Shown here one piece after another: positions 48,001 to 61,185 of a DNA stretch of 64,000 bases. The notes below the pieces were generated by a model, which was not told where the DNA came from, made no database searches, and saw only the letters and a list, made by a program, of their open reading frames with translations. The stretch's first letter is position 1. The number at the start of each line of letters is the position of its first letter. The stretch spans positions 434,001 to 498,000 of the forward strand of contig JAJEKV010000221.1 of the NCBI GenBank assembly GCA_021234155.1, in the 5' to 3' direction. The position numbers and the translations under genes are program-made. The stretch comes from Isoetes taiwanensis. Its lineage: Eukaryota; Streptophyta; Lycopodiopsida; Isoetales; Isoetaceae.

Positions 48001-49640
48001 ACAAGAGCCAAACCAACACCTGCAATTCCTGAGCATCAGGGTGACATCATCAACCCAGGAAGCGTCAGACTCATACCCTGCCAAGAGGTGATCGGCTATA
48101 AACCTAGCTTGCTCCAAGTCCCCAGTAGTTGCGCTCATATATGGTGCTCAGTCACTCTATAGCCTCCATAGCCTAGTGGGCTCTATGCACATGCCACATA
48201 TAATAGGAACTAAAAGGTATAACTAGAAGCATCATCTAAACAAGGCTACTAGGTCTCTACCTTTCTTCCCAATACAAGAGGAGCAAGCATGATCAACCAA
48301 CATCATATATCCACATAACATGATAATAAATGAGAATAACATCTAAACAGTTAGAGTTCATTGATTAGGGTTCAAGATCCAAATTGAGGGTTCTAGAAGG
48401 GCTCTACTAGAGACAAACTCATCTGGAATCCTAAGTTCCAAATGATCTACTAAAGGAAACTACTCCAAATACCTGCTCCAAGGAACTTACACCCGCTCCT
48501 GGCGTCTCCATGGGTCTGCAAGTGGTTCAGAGTAGCTCTCACTCCCTCTATCATGTACACACTCATGGGGCTGCTGAGCTATGTTGTACAACAGATGATT
48601 CTTGAAATGGAGTTTCGAGCACGAATAGGGTACAACCATATAGAGTAGAGCATGTTTAGCTGCTAATCTATCTTTGCTATTAGAGTTTTTCACTTCATGA
48701 AGTCTTCTCTCAAACTTGTGAGGAGAATACCCCTGACAAGTGCCTCTTTTGGATTTCCAAATACTGGTTCAAAGAACGATTGAAGCTCTGGGTACTGCAA
48801 TAATTTTGCTGCCATTACACTCCTCTGGTCAAGGTGCAATATTTAAGACTCAAACTGGATGCATTGTGCAATTTTAGCAACCCTCTTCATGATCTTCTTT
48901 GTTGCATAACCAAATTTGCAAGTGGAATTAGATGCACCCTTTCGAATCTTGGTACCTGCATTTTCATCTGTCCTTAATACTGCGACCATAAACAAAAACA
49001 AAAAAAACCCACAATTGAGGTTACAAAAAGAAACATAATCTAAAATTCATTGGTACCTTCAAAACTGCAAGGGAGCGCTGCACAGATTTTCGTTACAGGT
49101 AAAGCTGCACCAAATTTCGTGAGAGATTTTGCTGCATGGATTTCTGTGAGAGGATTTTTTTTCCATAATTAGAATTTCCCTCGTTGATTTGAGTTTAACA
49201 CAATTCAAATACCTAACTAACTCTTGGTGATGTGGCAATTCATTCAGAAAAATGCACTCCAAATTCATGCATTTTTTTCATCAAGGAAGAAGCCCGGAAG
49301 GGTCTAGCCGTTGGTACTACGCATCTTCACGGAGAATTCAATTTCACTGAAGGAACTTGGCACACTCTTTCGTGCTTCTACTCAAGATGCGACTTTAAAA
49401 TTTATGTTCTAGAAGTTAATTGGTTAACCACCTCTAAGAGTGGTGCAAATGCTTTAACATGCATCAAGCAGGGATAGGTTTTGTACATTTTTTCCTCAAA
49501 ACTTCTATACGTATATTTCTAAAAAAAAACATATTTGGAAGTGTAAAATTTAATTTGGCTAGTTTAACACCTTGGCAGGAAAAAGAATTCCGATGCGGAC
49601 CCTGCAACCCCCATGTTATTAAAAGAGCACTGGGTAGGAG
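45010..49640. other. Stretch without recognisable gene
   Basis: No coding domain was found in either strand. The part at about 47040-47420 (minus strand) is related to 51310-51620 (plus strand), sharing TTTGTGCACTTTCAAGTTTC, so both belong to one dispersed repeat. There are poly-T/A runs near 46621 and 47462. Confidence 0.5.
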
Positions 49641-50416
49641 ATGGTGCATGTGGAAAAGTTTATAGGTGCTAAGGGTTTAACTTCCTGAGGGATAAGAGCC
49701 TCAAATTCTTCCATATGTGCCTGAGCATTCTGGTCAACGATGGGCTTGCCCTTAGCATTGCCAAAAATAGGATAAGGTTTCAAATTTAGTCTCGGAGCAG
49801 ATATTATAGGCACAATAGGATTGCCACAAACATATTGAGCATGAGGCAATGGTATGACCAGTTAGTGAGGCATGATAAGAAAAAGATGGTCCTCCCATAG
49901 CTGTTGTAGGTGGCATCATAGGGAAGCCTAGTGGTCCTGAACAAGCAGAAGTCTTGTTGTTTGGAGACTGAGCAACAGGATAACCTTCTACATCGAGAGT
50001 AAGATCGCCAATATTGTAAACATTAATAGATGATTGAAAAGATGGCGAGGATGGAAACTCATTGGTATAAGTAACACCAAAAGAATTAAGAACAACCCAT
50101 ACCATGTGACAAGCATAGTTGTGTAGGGAGTGCGGTCTGCACCGGCGGAATATGAATATATATAAGTACTTTTCAGGGTTTGAAAGTACTGTGGAGTCTG
50201 ATGAACAGGAATGGAATGAGGCGAATGTGGTTGCGAGCAAGTCCGATAATGCGTGAGGGGTGTGGGGTGTTGAATGGGCACCTGAACGTGGGCGACCTCC
50301 CTCAATATCATAGTCTCCTAAATAAGGATCATGAGTAGCTTCCCACATTGGTGTTTGGCCAATCAAGCAGCAGTTTGACAGAGAAGCTCTTCTTGAATAA
50401 AAGCTTGAAGAGACAT
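49640..50416 (-). pseudogene. Family A gag-like ORF, third copy, broken
   Basis: The start is at about 50416 (MSLQAFIQEELLCQTAA), interrupted by a stop near 50366. The frame then continues 50366-49752 with YDIEGGRPRSG, and a shifted frame to about 49640 contains AHMEEFEAL. It matches the plus-strand copy at 3588-4330 in order and motif. Sequence upstream on the minus strand (50417 to about 50990) has the LTR blocks of family A (TATATATA promoter-like region, GGTCCTTACAGAGG). The downstream pol is absent, so the element is truncated. Confidence 0.6.
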
Positions 50417-50419
50417 CTT

Positions 50420-50990
50420 AGAGATGAAAAGAAGAAAGTACAGCGACAACGTTTAGGGTCTAGGTCCGGGATAACTGCAAGACAAACCTCTGTAAGGACC
50501 CGTGGATCAGGCAGATAAACCCTAAGTATAGAGTGCCGCGCAGGATTTTGCAGAAAAAAGAACTAAGAACAAGTAATGAGAACAAGAAGAGAAAAATAAG
50601 AGAAACTATATGTCAAGATAAGAATCCCTTGAAATGATAAACTGAGATACATGAAGTCTCGTAGAATGCAGACATGAGACAACAAGAAAGTACTAAGCCT
50701 TCTCTAAGCTTCTAAGTCTAAGCTTCTGATATATATATAGTACAACGGCCTTGGGCCCAAAATAGTAAAAAGACTGATGTCTCTGATATCGATTACCTAG
50801 TCCCAAAATCTCTGCTGATAGTACGGGAAAATCTTCCATAATATATAAAGGTTTAGCCATGATTGTCATGATTCGTGCTGCATGAGACTCACGCTCCAAG
50901 GCTGTGGCATCCTCACACCGTGGGCTTCCTTGGTCTCTTCTTCTTTGGTGACGTGGTCTTGACTCTGACGTGGATGCAGGGCCCTTGCCT
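50420..50990 (-). repeat. Probable family A LTR, third copy
   Basis: It shares with 2969-3540 the order of a TATATATATAGTACAA block (about 50732-50748) and, near its 3' end, AGGACCCGTGGATC. It runs directly into the gag-like start. The outer boundary is not sharp. Confidence 0.5.
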
Positions 50991-51641
50991 TTAGGCTCCT
51001 TTGTGTACCTTAAAAAGTGCGAATCGAACTATTAATCTGCATTTTTCGTATACAAATATATATTCGTAGGCAGTATTGTGGACCTTGTGTAAGCATGGGA
51101 TTGGTCTGGCACTGGTAATGTGCCATCTTAACCTGATCCCCAGCACCAGCATCCCAACGCTTGCTAAGAAAGCAAGCATAAGGTACTACCTCAGGTGATG
51201 GTGATCCTCTTCAGTTTGTACCTGTATGCACGTGCTCCACATTCCAATAGGAGAACCACTGAGCTCTTCTCACGTTCCAACAGGCCTTCAGGCACTGTGG
51301 AACCAGATGGAAATTCTCTTCTGAGTTGGATTTTGAATAATTTTGCAAATTTGTGCACTTTCAAGTTTCAAAGTCTGTGACAGTTTTGCCTTATGTGCCT
51401 CAAATCCATTTTTTGAGCATATGCACATGATTCATGTCCTATTCAAACTTGTAGAAATTGAAATCGCACAAGACTCCCTTATAGAAATCAAGATCCAAAA
51501 TATTGCTTGCTATTTTTCCACACAATTCACTGACATAAAATTTGATTCTCTTTGAGCATGTTTTTTTCTATCTCCAGTTCCAAATCGAGCCAAACTTTTT
51601 TCTACACGTTCCTACAAGTTTTCTCTAGTGCCTTGGCCCAC

Positions 51642-51836
<195 letters not shown>

Positions 51837-52225
51837 GGTTTTCACTTGTGGAACTCAAAGAAGCCATAACTCTCACATACGGTGTCAGATTGCAACATAT
51901 TTGAGCTCATTGAAAAGCTTATTCCGAGCTCTTTCTAATAACGTATAACATCAATACTTTTTGAATCAGTTTGGCCAGAATTGGCATTTTTGGGACTGTT
52001 GATGGTGTTGGAAATGGCGACCAAGACTAGGGCAAAGAAGGGAGATGGGGTTGGGTCTTCGTGGCTCCGTAATAAGTGAAAGGAGGATGCGCCCAAGGAT
52101 GTTAATGTTACCAATGCAAAGAAAACATTAAAAAAACATGTTTTAGCCGCGGTCCACATCCGACGTACGATCAGACTCGGATGCCGCCCCAAACCGGGTG
52201 GGACTGTTAAGATTTCGGCGGAGGC

Positions 52226-53177
52226 GTGGTGCGTAACGTTGTACAGCAGGTTGAGCAGCAGCAATCTCTGGATTTCGCAGCCCCTAAACAGGGGATTTTG
52301 GCAGCTCCTAAGCGGGGGATGGTGGCAGCCCCTAAACAGGGGATTTGGTTTGGCTCTGTTTCTACAGCAGCCCATGATCTTGATCTAAAAGCGGTGGGTA
52401 TTGTGGGCGGCCTGGATCCTTCTTCTATAGCTACCTGTCAAGCTATGTTCATGGGAAATCTGAAACAAGAGTTATTGGAAGCTATGCAAGGGACAATACA
52501 AGCTGCCATCAAATTTGCAGTAGATTCGATCATGCAAGATCTCAAAAAGTCTTTCTTGGAGCAAATGAATGCGGAATTGGAGGCTTTCAAGAGTCAAATG
52601 AGGTCTAAATTTTTTGATTTTAAGGGGCAGATTCAAAATGAAATGGCACATGTGCATAATGATGATGATTCCAGCACTAACGGAGAAGAAGATGATAGTA
52701 CAGATCAATTGCAACAGTAGCTATCTTCGTTAATGGCATCCCAAAAACAACACAATCAAACACTTGCAGCTTTCATGGAGGAACAAGATAAGCACAGTCA
52801 AGCTCTAAATGTCCGTTTGGTGGGTCTTCCAACCAAAGGAGAATACCGCATCCAAGGTGAGCGCTTTCTTTTCTGAAAAGATGCAATGTGAGGATTGTAG
52901 AATTTTGGAGGCATTCAGAGTTGGTAAGCCTGCTGGAAATGCACGGCATATTGTGGTCAAATTTGCAAATAGAGAGTCTAAGATGGAAATATTGAGGAAA
53001 AAGGCAATGTTAAAAGGAGAGGGAGTCTGGGTGAATGAAGATATGACAAAAGATCAATATGAAGAACATAAAAAGGAACTTTTGAAATTCAAGGAAGCAA
53101 AAAAGAATGGTCAGAAGGCTATTTGGAGGAAGGGACGAGTAGTAGTGGATGGTGCTGCTACTGAGAGCATAGCATAG
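52226..53177 (+). pseudogene. LINE (L1-type) ORF1 protein
   Basis: The N-terminal part has three AAPK(Q/R)G repeats. A coiled coil follows (LKQELLEAMQ... to LEAFKSQMRSKFFDFKGQIQ). A single TAG at 52718 interrupts the frame, which resumes without a shift (LSSLMASQKQHNQTLAAFME) into NVRLVGLP, the usual first strand of an RRM. A one-base shift near 52850 then leads into 52809-53177: FRVGKPAGNARHIVVKFANR, LKGEGVWVNEDMTKDQYEEHK and WRKGRVVVDG, the pattern of the L1 ORF1 C-terminal domain. This order, coil then RRM then CTD, is that of vertebrate-type L1 ORF1p, an RNA-binding chaperone for retrotransposition. Most plant L1 ORF1 proteins I know of use a CCHC knuckle instead. The gypsy LTR begins 15 bases after the stop, so ORF2 is displaced or lost. 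Confidence 0.75.
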
Positions 53178-53191
53178 GAAGTTGCCACCGC

Positions 53192-54666
53192 TGTGACGTT
53201 CCACATATTTATACGGTGTATGTATAAATATACTGACACGTCACGGGCCGAGGATATACCATCATGGGGGTGTGTAACCTAATCACAGAGGATTAATTTA
53301 GCTATGCTAAATTAATAAGGGTTTAATTAAGGGATAATTGCCTAATTAACTTAATTAAGCTAATTCAATTAAGCTAGTTAATTAATTAGATAGAGGACAC
53401 TTGGCCAAACTCGATTGGCCAGAAGGAGAATGCTACTTTGGGGCAGCAAATTGGATCCCTATCCCAATTTGCCCCAAATCGAACCCAGGAGCAGGAGCAA
53501 CTGAGCGCCCAGCCTATTCGAGTATGGAGATCCCACATGACAACGGTTCCAGTCGTAATTCGGGTTAGTGAATAGGTTAACTTGGTATTTCTAGGGCCAG
53601 TGCCTCTGCCAGGCTTCTTTGTTGATCTTGGATGGTTGAATAACTGTGATGGATGGATATATCTTTGGTGTCATCTCTGTTAGTTCTTCCAGAAAACAGG
53701 GATTAAGGGGGCTAGAGACCTCTGTAACCTATGATTAATTAGTATGCTTATATTAGCTCCAGTAATACCCATTAATTGGCGTCAGGTGGCCAATATCCCA
53801 CGAAATGGGAATCTATGGCATCATTGAAGCATCGATAAGGGGCCGAGTGATGAAGTGTGGGGTGGGGTCTTGCCCGAAAGCATAAAAGGCTACGGAACTC
53901 CTTCTGAGCTAGGCCCTAATAGTCGGTCACGTGAGGGGTCGGGTATGGGTCCGACACTCGGCAATGCTGGTGTGATCATCCCTGCACTTTGAAGATAAAG
54001 TTAGGGGAGTAGGTCGGCACGGATGCTGGGTCGGCCGAGCAAGACGCGGTCCTCTAGTTCACCCATGGAATCACTCCGACTCGAAAGGGACACTTCTCCG
54101 ACCTGCCCCATCGGACCGGGAGATGTAACCCGGCAGCCCCGCCAAGGGTGATTCCTTGGGATTACGCCTCCTAAGGCTACAATGGCGCCATAGCTTGATT
54201 CAGCTCATCCGCAAAGTGTGCAACGGGAGGGGCGGATGGAGGACAACCCTAGCCAATGTTCTATGCCAGCCAATGCCATGTTAAGATTCCGTCGCCGATC
54301 TCTTGAGACCTAGCCGCCACCGATCCCCATTGAGTCCGAGCCGGGTAGAACCTTGGGTTGGGATGTTTTCCTTAGCATTAGATGCATCTTCCTCGCTATC
54401 ATCATTGATGGATGTGCCACCCTTCGTGGTGGTTATTTATTATATGATTATGTTGTGTGCTAACCTTGTATTCACGCTTCCGCGACTTAGGAGCCACATT
54501 GAAGGCGTGGGCCGAATGACACCTCCGTGTCCTTCACCCGGGCATCTTGCTATGGATGGTCCGAGTTAGACGGAGGGCCCTGGTCATGGTGAACTGATTG
54601 CCATGGGAGGGGAAAGTCCCTGTATGTATACGTCCGGAGTGTCGTATATGTTCAGGGAGCGTCACA
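53192..54666 (+). repeat. gypsy 5' LTR
   Basis: 1475 bp, starting TGTGACGTTCC and ending GAGCGTCACA, giving a perfect 7-bp terminal inverted repeat TGTGACG/CGTCACA. It is directly followed by the primer-binding site, which fixes the 3' boundary. Confidence 0.8.
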
Positions 54667-54667
54667 G

Positions 54668-54680
54668 TGGTATCAGAGCC
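54668..54680 (+). promoter_or_regulatory. gypsy primer-binding site, initiator Met-tRNA
   Basis: TGGTATCAGAGCC is the canonical complement of the 3' end of initiator Met-tRNA. It sits one base after the LTR. Confidence 0.9.
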
Positions 54681-55129
54681 GTGATTTTGGTTGACCGAAA
54701 TCATAGCACTGACCAAAATTTTAACCTGTTAGTTCGGTAGTTGCGTGGGAGTTTAAGTTAGTTGGACTGCTTAACTTTTGGGTGATTTAGTCATTGTGCT
54801 AGGTTATGTAACAAATTCTTGAGATTTAGGGAGTTGTAGGGTGATTTTGGAGGGAAAAGGGTGGAATTAGAAGACCCAAGTTTAGATGGGTCATAACTTT
54901 TAATAGGTAGCTCGGATGAAGGCGAAAATGGCTCAACGGCTCGGGCACATCCCAAATACCCTAGGGGGCACGTTTCCCGAGGTAAAAATGGCGACACCAA
55001 GGCTAGAATCCAAAAGGTGCGCTGCCTGCGATTCGAGTGTTTAGAATCGAAAGTTAGGGGCGTATTTCGCACTCAGCGCACCTATATGGTCCGCCGTATA
55101 ATATACGCGTTAACAAAAAAGAAAAAAAA

Positions 55130-58100
55130 AAGTCGTATTTAATTAAAGTGGGACTCATTCCATTCCCACTCCAACTCAGGAACCCTGTTATTTTACACAA
55201 AAAGGAGCACCCACCCCTAAAACCGGCATTCATAATTCAATTTTTGTCCGTTAGTGTGCATCCAAGCTTTCTTCGGCTTTGTTGGATCGTGAGTCGAGAA
55301 CAAGAACAATGCAACTCAAACATAGGAATTTCATTACAGATTGAAACCAACTTAGTTGAACATTTTGGCTCTATTTTCTTGGGTGGGTAGACAAGAGATC
55401 ACAAATTCCAACAAAAATTAAGCAAATTGTTTACTTAATCACAAAAAAATACTAGTTTTGAGATACCTTATATTTATAATGGGCTCATTACAATATATAT
55501 TACAGTGGGTGAAGAGACCATAGTGGTCGTGATGGGCCCAATGATTACACCCTCTTCACACATCAACCACCTAGTGCAAAGGGCGCTGTGGAGCCCTCTT
55601 CAAGTCACTTTGAGCAAAACTTACGTGACGATAGAAATATGTATGAGGAGTTCCTTCATGGGCCACGTGTTTGTATGTCCAACTGATGTCACCACCCTCT
55701 TCTCAAAGACCTTTCTTCAATGAATCGGTCTTTTTTCATTGCTCCCAAGCATGTACTATCCGGTCGAGATAAGGACTGAAAAAAGACAAAATCAAGTTAG
55801 TCAAGTGATGCCATTGTGCAAAAAAAAAAAAACAAAACACGCTCTAAGGGCCATTTTTGAAAATACAAAGCTTGAGCTCTCGGTGAAAGGCGCCGTGAGG
55901 GAAAACACAAAGTCGTCTTTTTTCGAATTCGAAGTCGAGAAAGGTAGCTCAAAGCTTTAAAAACGCAGTTTTAGAGGAATTGAGGTCTTTCTCACTCATG
56001 AAGTCGAGAAAGGCAAATTTCAAAAGAAAAACGCAGTTTTAGGGCTGGTATGCCTTTCTCGACTCGGGCGAAGCCGAGAAAGGCAACAAATAAAAACAAA
56101 GGAATGAAAGAAAGGCGTACCAAAGTTTAAAAACGAGGTTTTAGGGTCGACGTTTTTCTCGACCGCGAGTCGAGAAAGGTAGCTCAAAGCGGTAAAAAGG
56201 AGTTATAGTGGGAGGCCTTTCGACCTCGAAGTCGAGAAAGGGCGATCAAAGCAAAAAAACACAGTTTTAGGGGTGGGAGGCCTTTCTCGACTCGCCGTCG
56301 AGAAAGGCGTACCAAAGCTTAAAAAACGTTTGAGGGGTCTTTCTCGACTCGGCGAGTCGAGCGAAGTCGAAAAGGCGTAGTAAAAAGGCAATTTTTCACA
56401 ACACATTAGTATTTAGCACACATTAGTATTTAACAATTGTTTTTATACTAGCACACATTAGTATTAGCACACATTAGCGTTTTTATACTAGCACACCTTA
56501 ATTAGCACAAAAAAAGGACAGTTTGAGGACCAACATTTAAGTTCAACCATGACCAATATTCACCAATATTCAAGTTCAACCATTTCCAATTCAAGTTCAA
56601 CCATACTAAGAAGAAGTCTTTTTTCTTGTTCAACCATCACCAATATTTATCACTATTCAAGTTCGAGCAATCCAATATTTAAGTTCAATATAAAGTCAAC
56701 CATTATTCATATTTAAGTTCAACCATTGCCAATATTTACTAATATTTCAAGCATTACCAATATTTATCATTAGATTTTTTTATCTTTTATTTTTTGGTTT
56801 AGCTATTGCCAACACTTACCAATATTCAACCTCATCCATTATCAATATTTACCAACATTAAAGTTTAACCATTGTCAATATTAAAATTCAACCATATATT
56901 TACGTCATTTTTAATGTCATTTTTGTATCCCTCTTATTTCTTTCCCAAATGACCTTTTTTTTCAAGATTTTTCTATACCCCGCCTTTTTTATACCCTACT
57001 TTTTTTTCCCACCTATATTTAAATTTTAAAATTTGGTATACCCCGCTTTTTCTTCCCACCCATATTTAAATTTTGAAATTTAGTACACACCTTTGAGCCG
57101 CAGATCCCGTTGTACCACAATATTTGTTCCAGCTGCCATAGCCATAGCTCGAACGCTCGGACCCTCCCTGCTTGATCCCTTCTTGATTCATAGCCTCTCA
57201 GGCTACTTGCCTTAAGCCTAATCCCAAGCCGACTTCAAGGCCTCCACCGATTTTGAAGCCGATTCTGAAGGCCGATGATGAAAGGCCGAATCTGGAGAGC
57301 TAACTTCGCCGGACTCTTTTTCTCAATATTCTAAGCCATTTGTAAACGGGGAGGCAAATGCAGGGGAACGAGCTTTCCTTTGTAGAAAAGATCATCTGCC
57401 GGCGAGTAATCATTTGCTCCTAGATGCCCTGCTACCGGAAAAGAAATGCCAAACTCAAAATCTTGAGAACTCTGAAGATTTAGAATGCCTGTGACCGCCA
57501 TATCCTTTGCAAAGGAACCGCCATATCCTTCGTTCCATTCTGCAGCTCCGCTACCTTCGATCTGAAACAAGGCCGATCTGAGGCCAAGAAATCTGTTAAA
57601 AAATCTCCTCTTCCTCTTGCTGTCCCTACCTCGCCAAATCCTGTTTCGCCCCTCCAGCCCATCTCCCCCTCCTAAGAAAGCTCCTAAGAAAGCTTTTCTT
57701 GAAAGCTCCATCTCGCTCCTAAGAAAGCTCCATCTCCGCCCTCCTAAGAAAGCTTTTCTTGAACCTCCGTGAAGAACGTAAATGGTCTCATGAATTGTGG
57801 AATCAGACTGTGGTGGAGTTCGAGGACTGCAGCTGTGGTGGAGTTCGAGAATCTGCATCTGTGGTAGAGATCCGAACATCCCGTAGGTAAATAACTGCCC
57901 CTTTGCATGGTTAAGCCTGGGAGCATTGTTTTTTCACCGGATTCCCGATCTTTCTCGCTCAAAATGCACCAATCCCGCCACTTAAACTTCAAAAATCATC
58001 AAAGAAGTTGCTCTAAATCAAACGCCAGAATGGAAGAATTTTACCGCAAGATTGCAAAGACATAACCGCGAGAGAGCAAAATCTCGCCAACAGTCCCAAG

Positions 58101-59192
58101 ACGGATTTAAACTTCAAGGCGGATAGGGAAGAGTTAACTCTAAACCAAGTCGATATGGAGAGATTTGACCGCAAAATCGGTGGAAATATGTTGCACAAAA
58201 AAAAAAAGCAACAGCGGCCAAGGGTCTGATATCTGATGGGTAATGTGTATCCGGCTCCAATCTTAAAAAAAAATGCTGAAACAGCTTCAAATTCGATGAT
58301 TTTGCACAGGCACAGCCACATCGACCCGGCGACAAATCCAGCAGATGGGGACTCTACCTACACAAATTCTGTCATGTGGTCTCGCTGCAGGGGATCCAAC
58401 GACTATAAGCTACCCTGTATCCGGGGAGCAATGTCTATTTTCATACCTGTCAGATAATGGGAGCAATGTCTATTTTCATACCTGTCAGATAATGGCCGAA
58501 CTATGACTATCTATGGCCAGAAGATACTTATTCTCGACTGCTGAGTCGAGAATGGAGGCAGTTATTACATTAGTCGACAATGGAGGCAGTTATTACATTG
58601 GTCGAGAATGTCATTAGTGATTACATTTATTTAATTTAGTCACTTAGTCATTAGATCAATTTAATTTATTATCTAATTAATTATCTAATTAGTTTAATTG
58701 ATTATTGATTATATATTAATAATAAATTAATACTTTGGGGGGGAGACGACCCTTGCCCCCCTCTTTGCCCCTCCCGCTCCTCCTTTGCCCCTTTTGACCA
58801 TTATTTTGGAAAGGTTGGGGGGAGACCCTTGCCCCCCTTTGCCCCAACCTCTCCTCTTTTGCCCCTTTTGCTCTTCTCTACCCTCCCCTCCTCGTTTGCC
58901 TCTTTGCTCTCTCTCCCCCTGCCCCTTCCCTCCCTCCTCATTCTTCCAACATATCCCCTCCCCGTCCTCCTTTGCCCTTTTTCTCTCCTCTCCCCTCCTC
59001 TTCTTCCAACTTAGCACCTTCCCCTCTTCTTCCAACTTAGCCCCTTCCCTCTTCAACCCCGTGGCCCCTCCCTCCTTCTCCTCCTACCCTTCTCCTTATC
59101 ACGTGTGCCCCATCTCCTCCCCCTGAGATTCGAGAAAAATTCCCAAAATTCCCAAAATTCGAGATTTGTCCCACTTTAATTAAATACGACTT
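55130..59192. mobile_element. 4.06-kb element with 25-bp perfect terminal inverted repeats
   Basis: 55130-55154 (AAGTCGTATTTAATTAAAGT..) and 59168-59192 are perfect inverted repeats of 25 bp. Directly outside both ends is AAAAAAGAAAA-type sequence in direct orientation, fitting a target duplication of about 9-11 bp, as MULEs make. The interior has no transposase or other domain, so it would be non-autonomous. It holds a string of CTCGAC hairpin repeats, a CAACCATT/CCAATATT-rich region at about 56540-56900, frames of low credibility at 57331-57879, a 34-bp tandem duplication near 58425-58492, and pyrimidine-rich sequence at 58740-59110. Confidence 0.7.
55910..56385. repeat. Hairpin-bearing repeats (CTTTCTCGACT / AGTCGAGAAAG)
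   Basis: Five or six imperfect units of roughly 75-90 bp, each with GTCGAGAAAGG, a purine-rich AAAAACGCAGTTTTAGGG block and CCTTTCTCGACT. Adjacent CTCGACT and AGTCGAG motifs form short hairpins. A further one is at about 58535. Confidence 0.75.
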
Positions 59193-59649
59193 AAAAAAGA
59201 AAAAGAAAAAATTGTATAAAGTTTTTTTTTGGAAAAAAAAGAAGTTTTAGTTTCAAATTTGTGTCTTTGTTGAAAGTGTGTTTTCCTTACTGTCTTCCTT
59301 CCGCCATAGCCGTCGGACTTGAGCTCCAACGCCGCCATAGCCGACCTTGCTCTGCACCCTGTTCATACCTTAACACCTTAGCGCCTCCACATAGGGCCTA
59401 GCGCCAACCTAACTTTTCCCAAGCGCCATACTTCTGGTAATAGCGCCTACCGCCACTTTAATGCGCTATCGACCGCCCCCACAGCCGGATATGCCTATGG
59501 AGGAAGATGCGGGACCTAGTTCTTAGATATAATTTTGATAATTATAAATCTTTACACCTTGTATATTATTAAAGGCGCTTATACCTTCTTATGTACATAT
59601 AGACGGTGTACGTAATGCCTTTTGGCATACCCCTCCAGATGCCGGCAGG

Positions 59650-60900
59650 TTGACACCTGAGCAAGAGCTCATTATGATGAAGAGACAGTTGGGAGAACTT
59701 CAAGCGTATGTTTTCACACCTGAGAACGGACCGGAGCTATCACCATTACCGCCGAGCCCACCACTGCAGCAGCCACCAGCACCAGCACCAGCACCCAGAA
59801 GAAACACCATGCCAAGCGACGTAGAAGCCCTTCTACCGACAGTGCTACGTCTTCCCAGACCGATACTTCAGTATCGTCGGAGTCATCCATATCATCTGGT
59901 GACCATGCCAAAGTACATGATAAGGAATACTGCAAGACAGTGGACACAGCTATCACTAGCATATGGAAGAACAGGAAGTTAGCACAGTTTGATGGTAAGT
60001 CCAGAGGAGGTCTTAATGCGGAATCCTGGTTGGATGAAATGAAAGAATTTGGTAAATCATATGGCATGACCGAGAAGGATACAGGTAAAGTCGCCACCAC
60101 CAACCTCACAGGTGCAGCCAGAATTTGGTGGAAAGGTTATGCTAGGGCAAAGCATTTGGACAGGAGCAGGTGTAAATTCAAGAAGTTTGCAAAGGCCTTT
60201 AAGTCACACTATGTGCCTCGCGCACACAAGTGCCAGCAAATACAAACCTTCTATAGGTTGGAGCAGAAAAGCATGTCGGTACAGGCATATACCGACGAGT
60301 TTATGCGCTTAAGGCTATATGTGCCGGGAATGAATGAGAAAAGGGCAGTCGAAGGTTATATTGAGGGATTGGCACCATCGATCAAAAGAATGGTGAAGGC
60401 CATAGACCCAAAGTCTGTTGCAGAGGCCGAGGCTAAAGCATTAAGCCTCGAGGAGGACATTCCAAAGAACCAGTATCAGCATCCTGCTCCTTATTCTCAG
60501 CCTTATGGGCAGCAGGATAAGAAGGTTACCTTCAACGTGCCGGATAAGCCGAATAACATTGGCAGCTCAATTCGAGAACTCTTACAGTCTATTCCCAAAG
60601 AGGCTCGTGAACAGCTCCGCAAAGATAAGGCATGTTTCAGGTGTATGCGCTCCAGACACATGATGCAGAACTACCCCTATGTTACACAAACTGCTCAATT
60701 GGCAATGGCAGACCTCGATTGGGACGATATGGAGTCTCCACCACCTGCTGACGAGGAGGCCCACGAGTATATACACGGTGCGTCTCATATTTTTGCAGCT
60801 ATTGAAACCGGCAATGCTCAGCCTGCCGTTATATCTGCTATAGGCCAGGTAGACAGTAAGCCCTTTGTTATTCTTATGGATACGGGTAGTACAGGTTTTG
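59650..60900 (+). pseudogene. gypsy gag and start of protease
   Basis: The start MTPEQELIMMKRQLGEL at 59650 is followed by a proline-rich stretch. A frameshift near 59820 moves into the frame with a serine-rich linker and the gag core (KLAQFDGKSRGG, WLDEMKEF, ARIWWKGYARA, FYRLEQKSMSVQAYTDEFMRL). The zinc knuckle near 60635 reads CFRCMRSRHMMQNYP: the Gly is Arg and the last Cys is Tyr, both explainable by G-to-A changes, so it should not bind zinc. The frame ends in protease start ILMDTGST near 60880. Confidence 0.85.
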
Positions 60901-61185
60901 AAACTTGAGACCTTAAGATCCAGACCGCGACCTGTTACCTTGGCCAGTGGGAAGATCCGACATACAAATGCCCGTCGTATTAACCTCAATATGCAGTTGC
61001 CAGGTGCACCAGTTGCCTTAGGTGCGGAACTAATGGACATCGGCAAGTATGACCTTATTGTCGGGATGGAATTTCTGGCATCTGCTAAAGCCAATATAGA
61101 CTGCGAGAAGCGGGAAGTGACCTTCAACGCAGCCAATGGAGCCCGAGTTACTATTAAAGGTGATCCATTGAACCCAATTATGTAG
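60865..61185 (+). pseudogene. gypsy protease, C-terminal part
   Basis: Continues the aspartic protease in another frame (RPRPVTLASGK, YDLIVGMEFLAS). The segment normally lying between DTGST and this point appears deleted by some tens of bases, so the protease is not intact. Confidence 0.75.

Noticed and set aside
57331-57879. 182-residue minus-strand frame
   Set aside because: Internal repeats of AFLGG and codon content suggest non-coding sequence with small duplications; no domain is seen.
58727-59126. Long Lys/Glu/Gly-rich and Pro/Leu/Ser-rich frames
   Set aside because: They come from a pyrimidine-rich low-complexity tract read on either strand.
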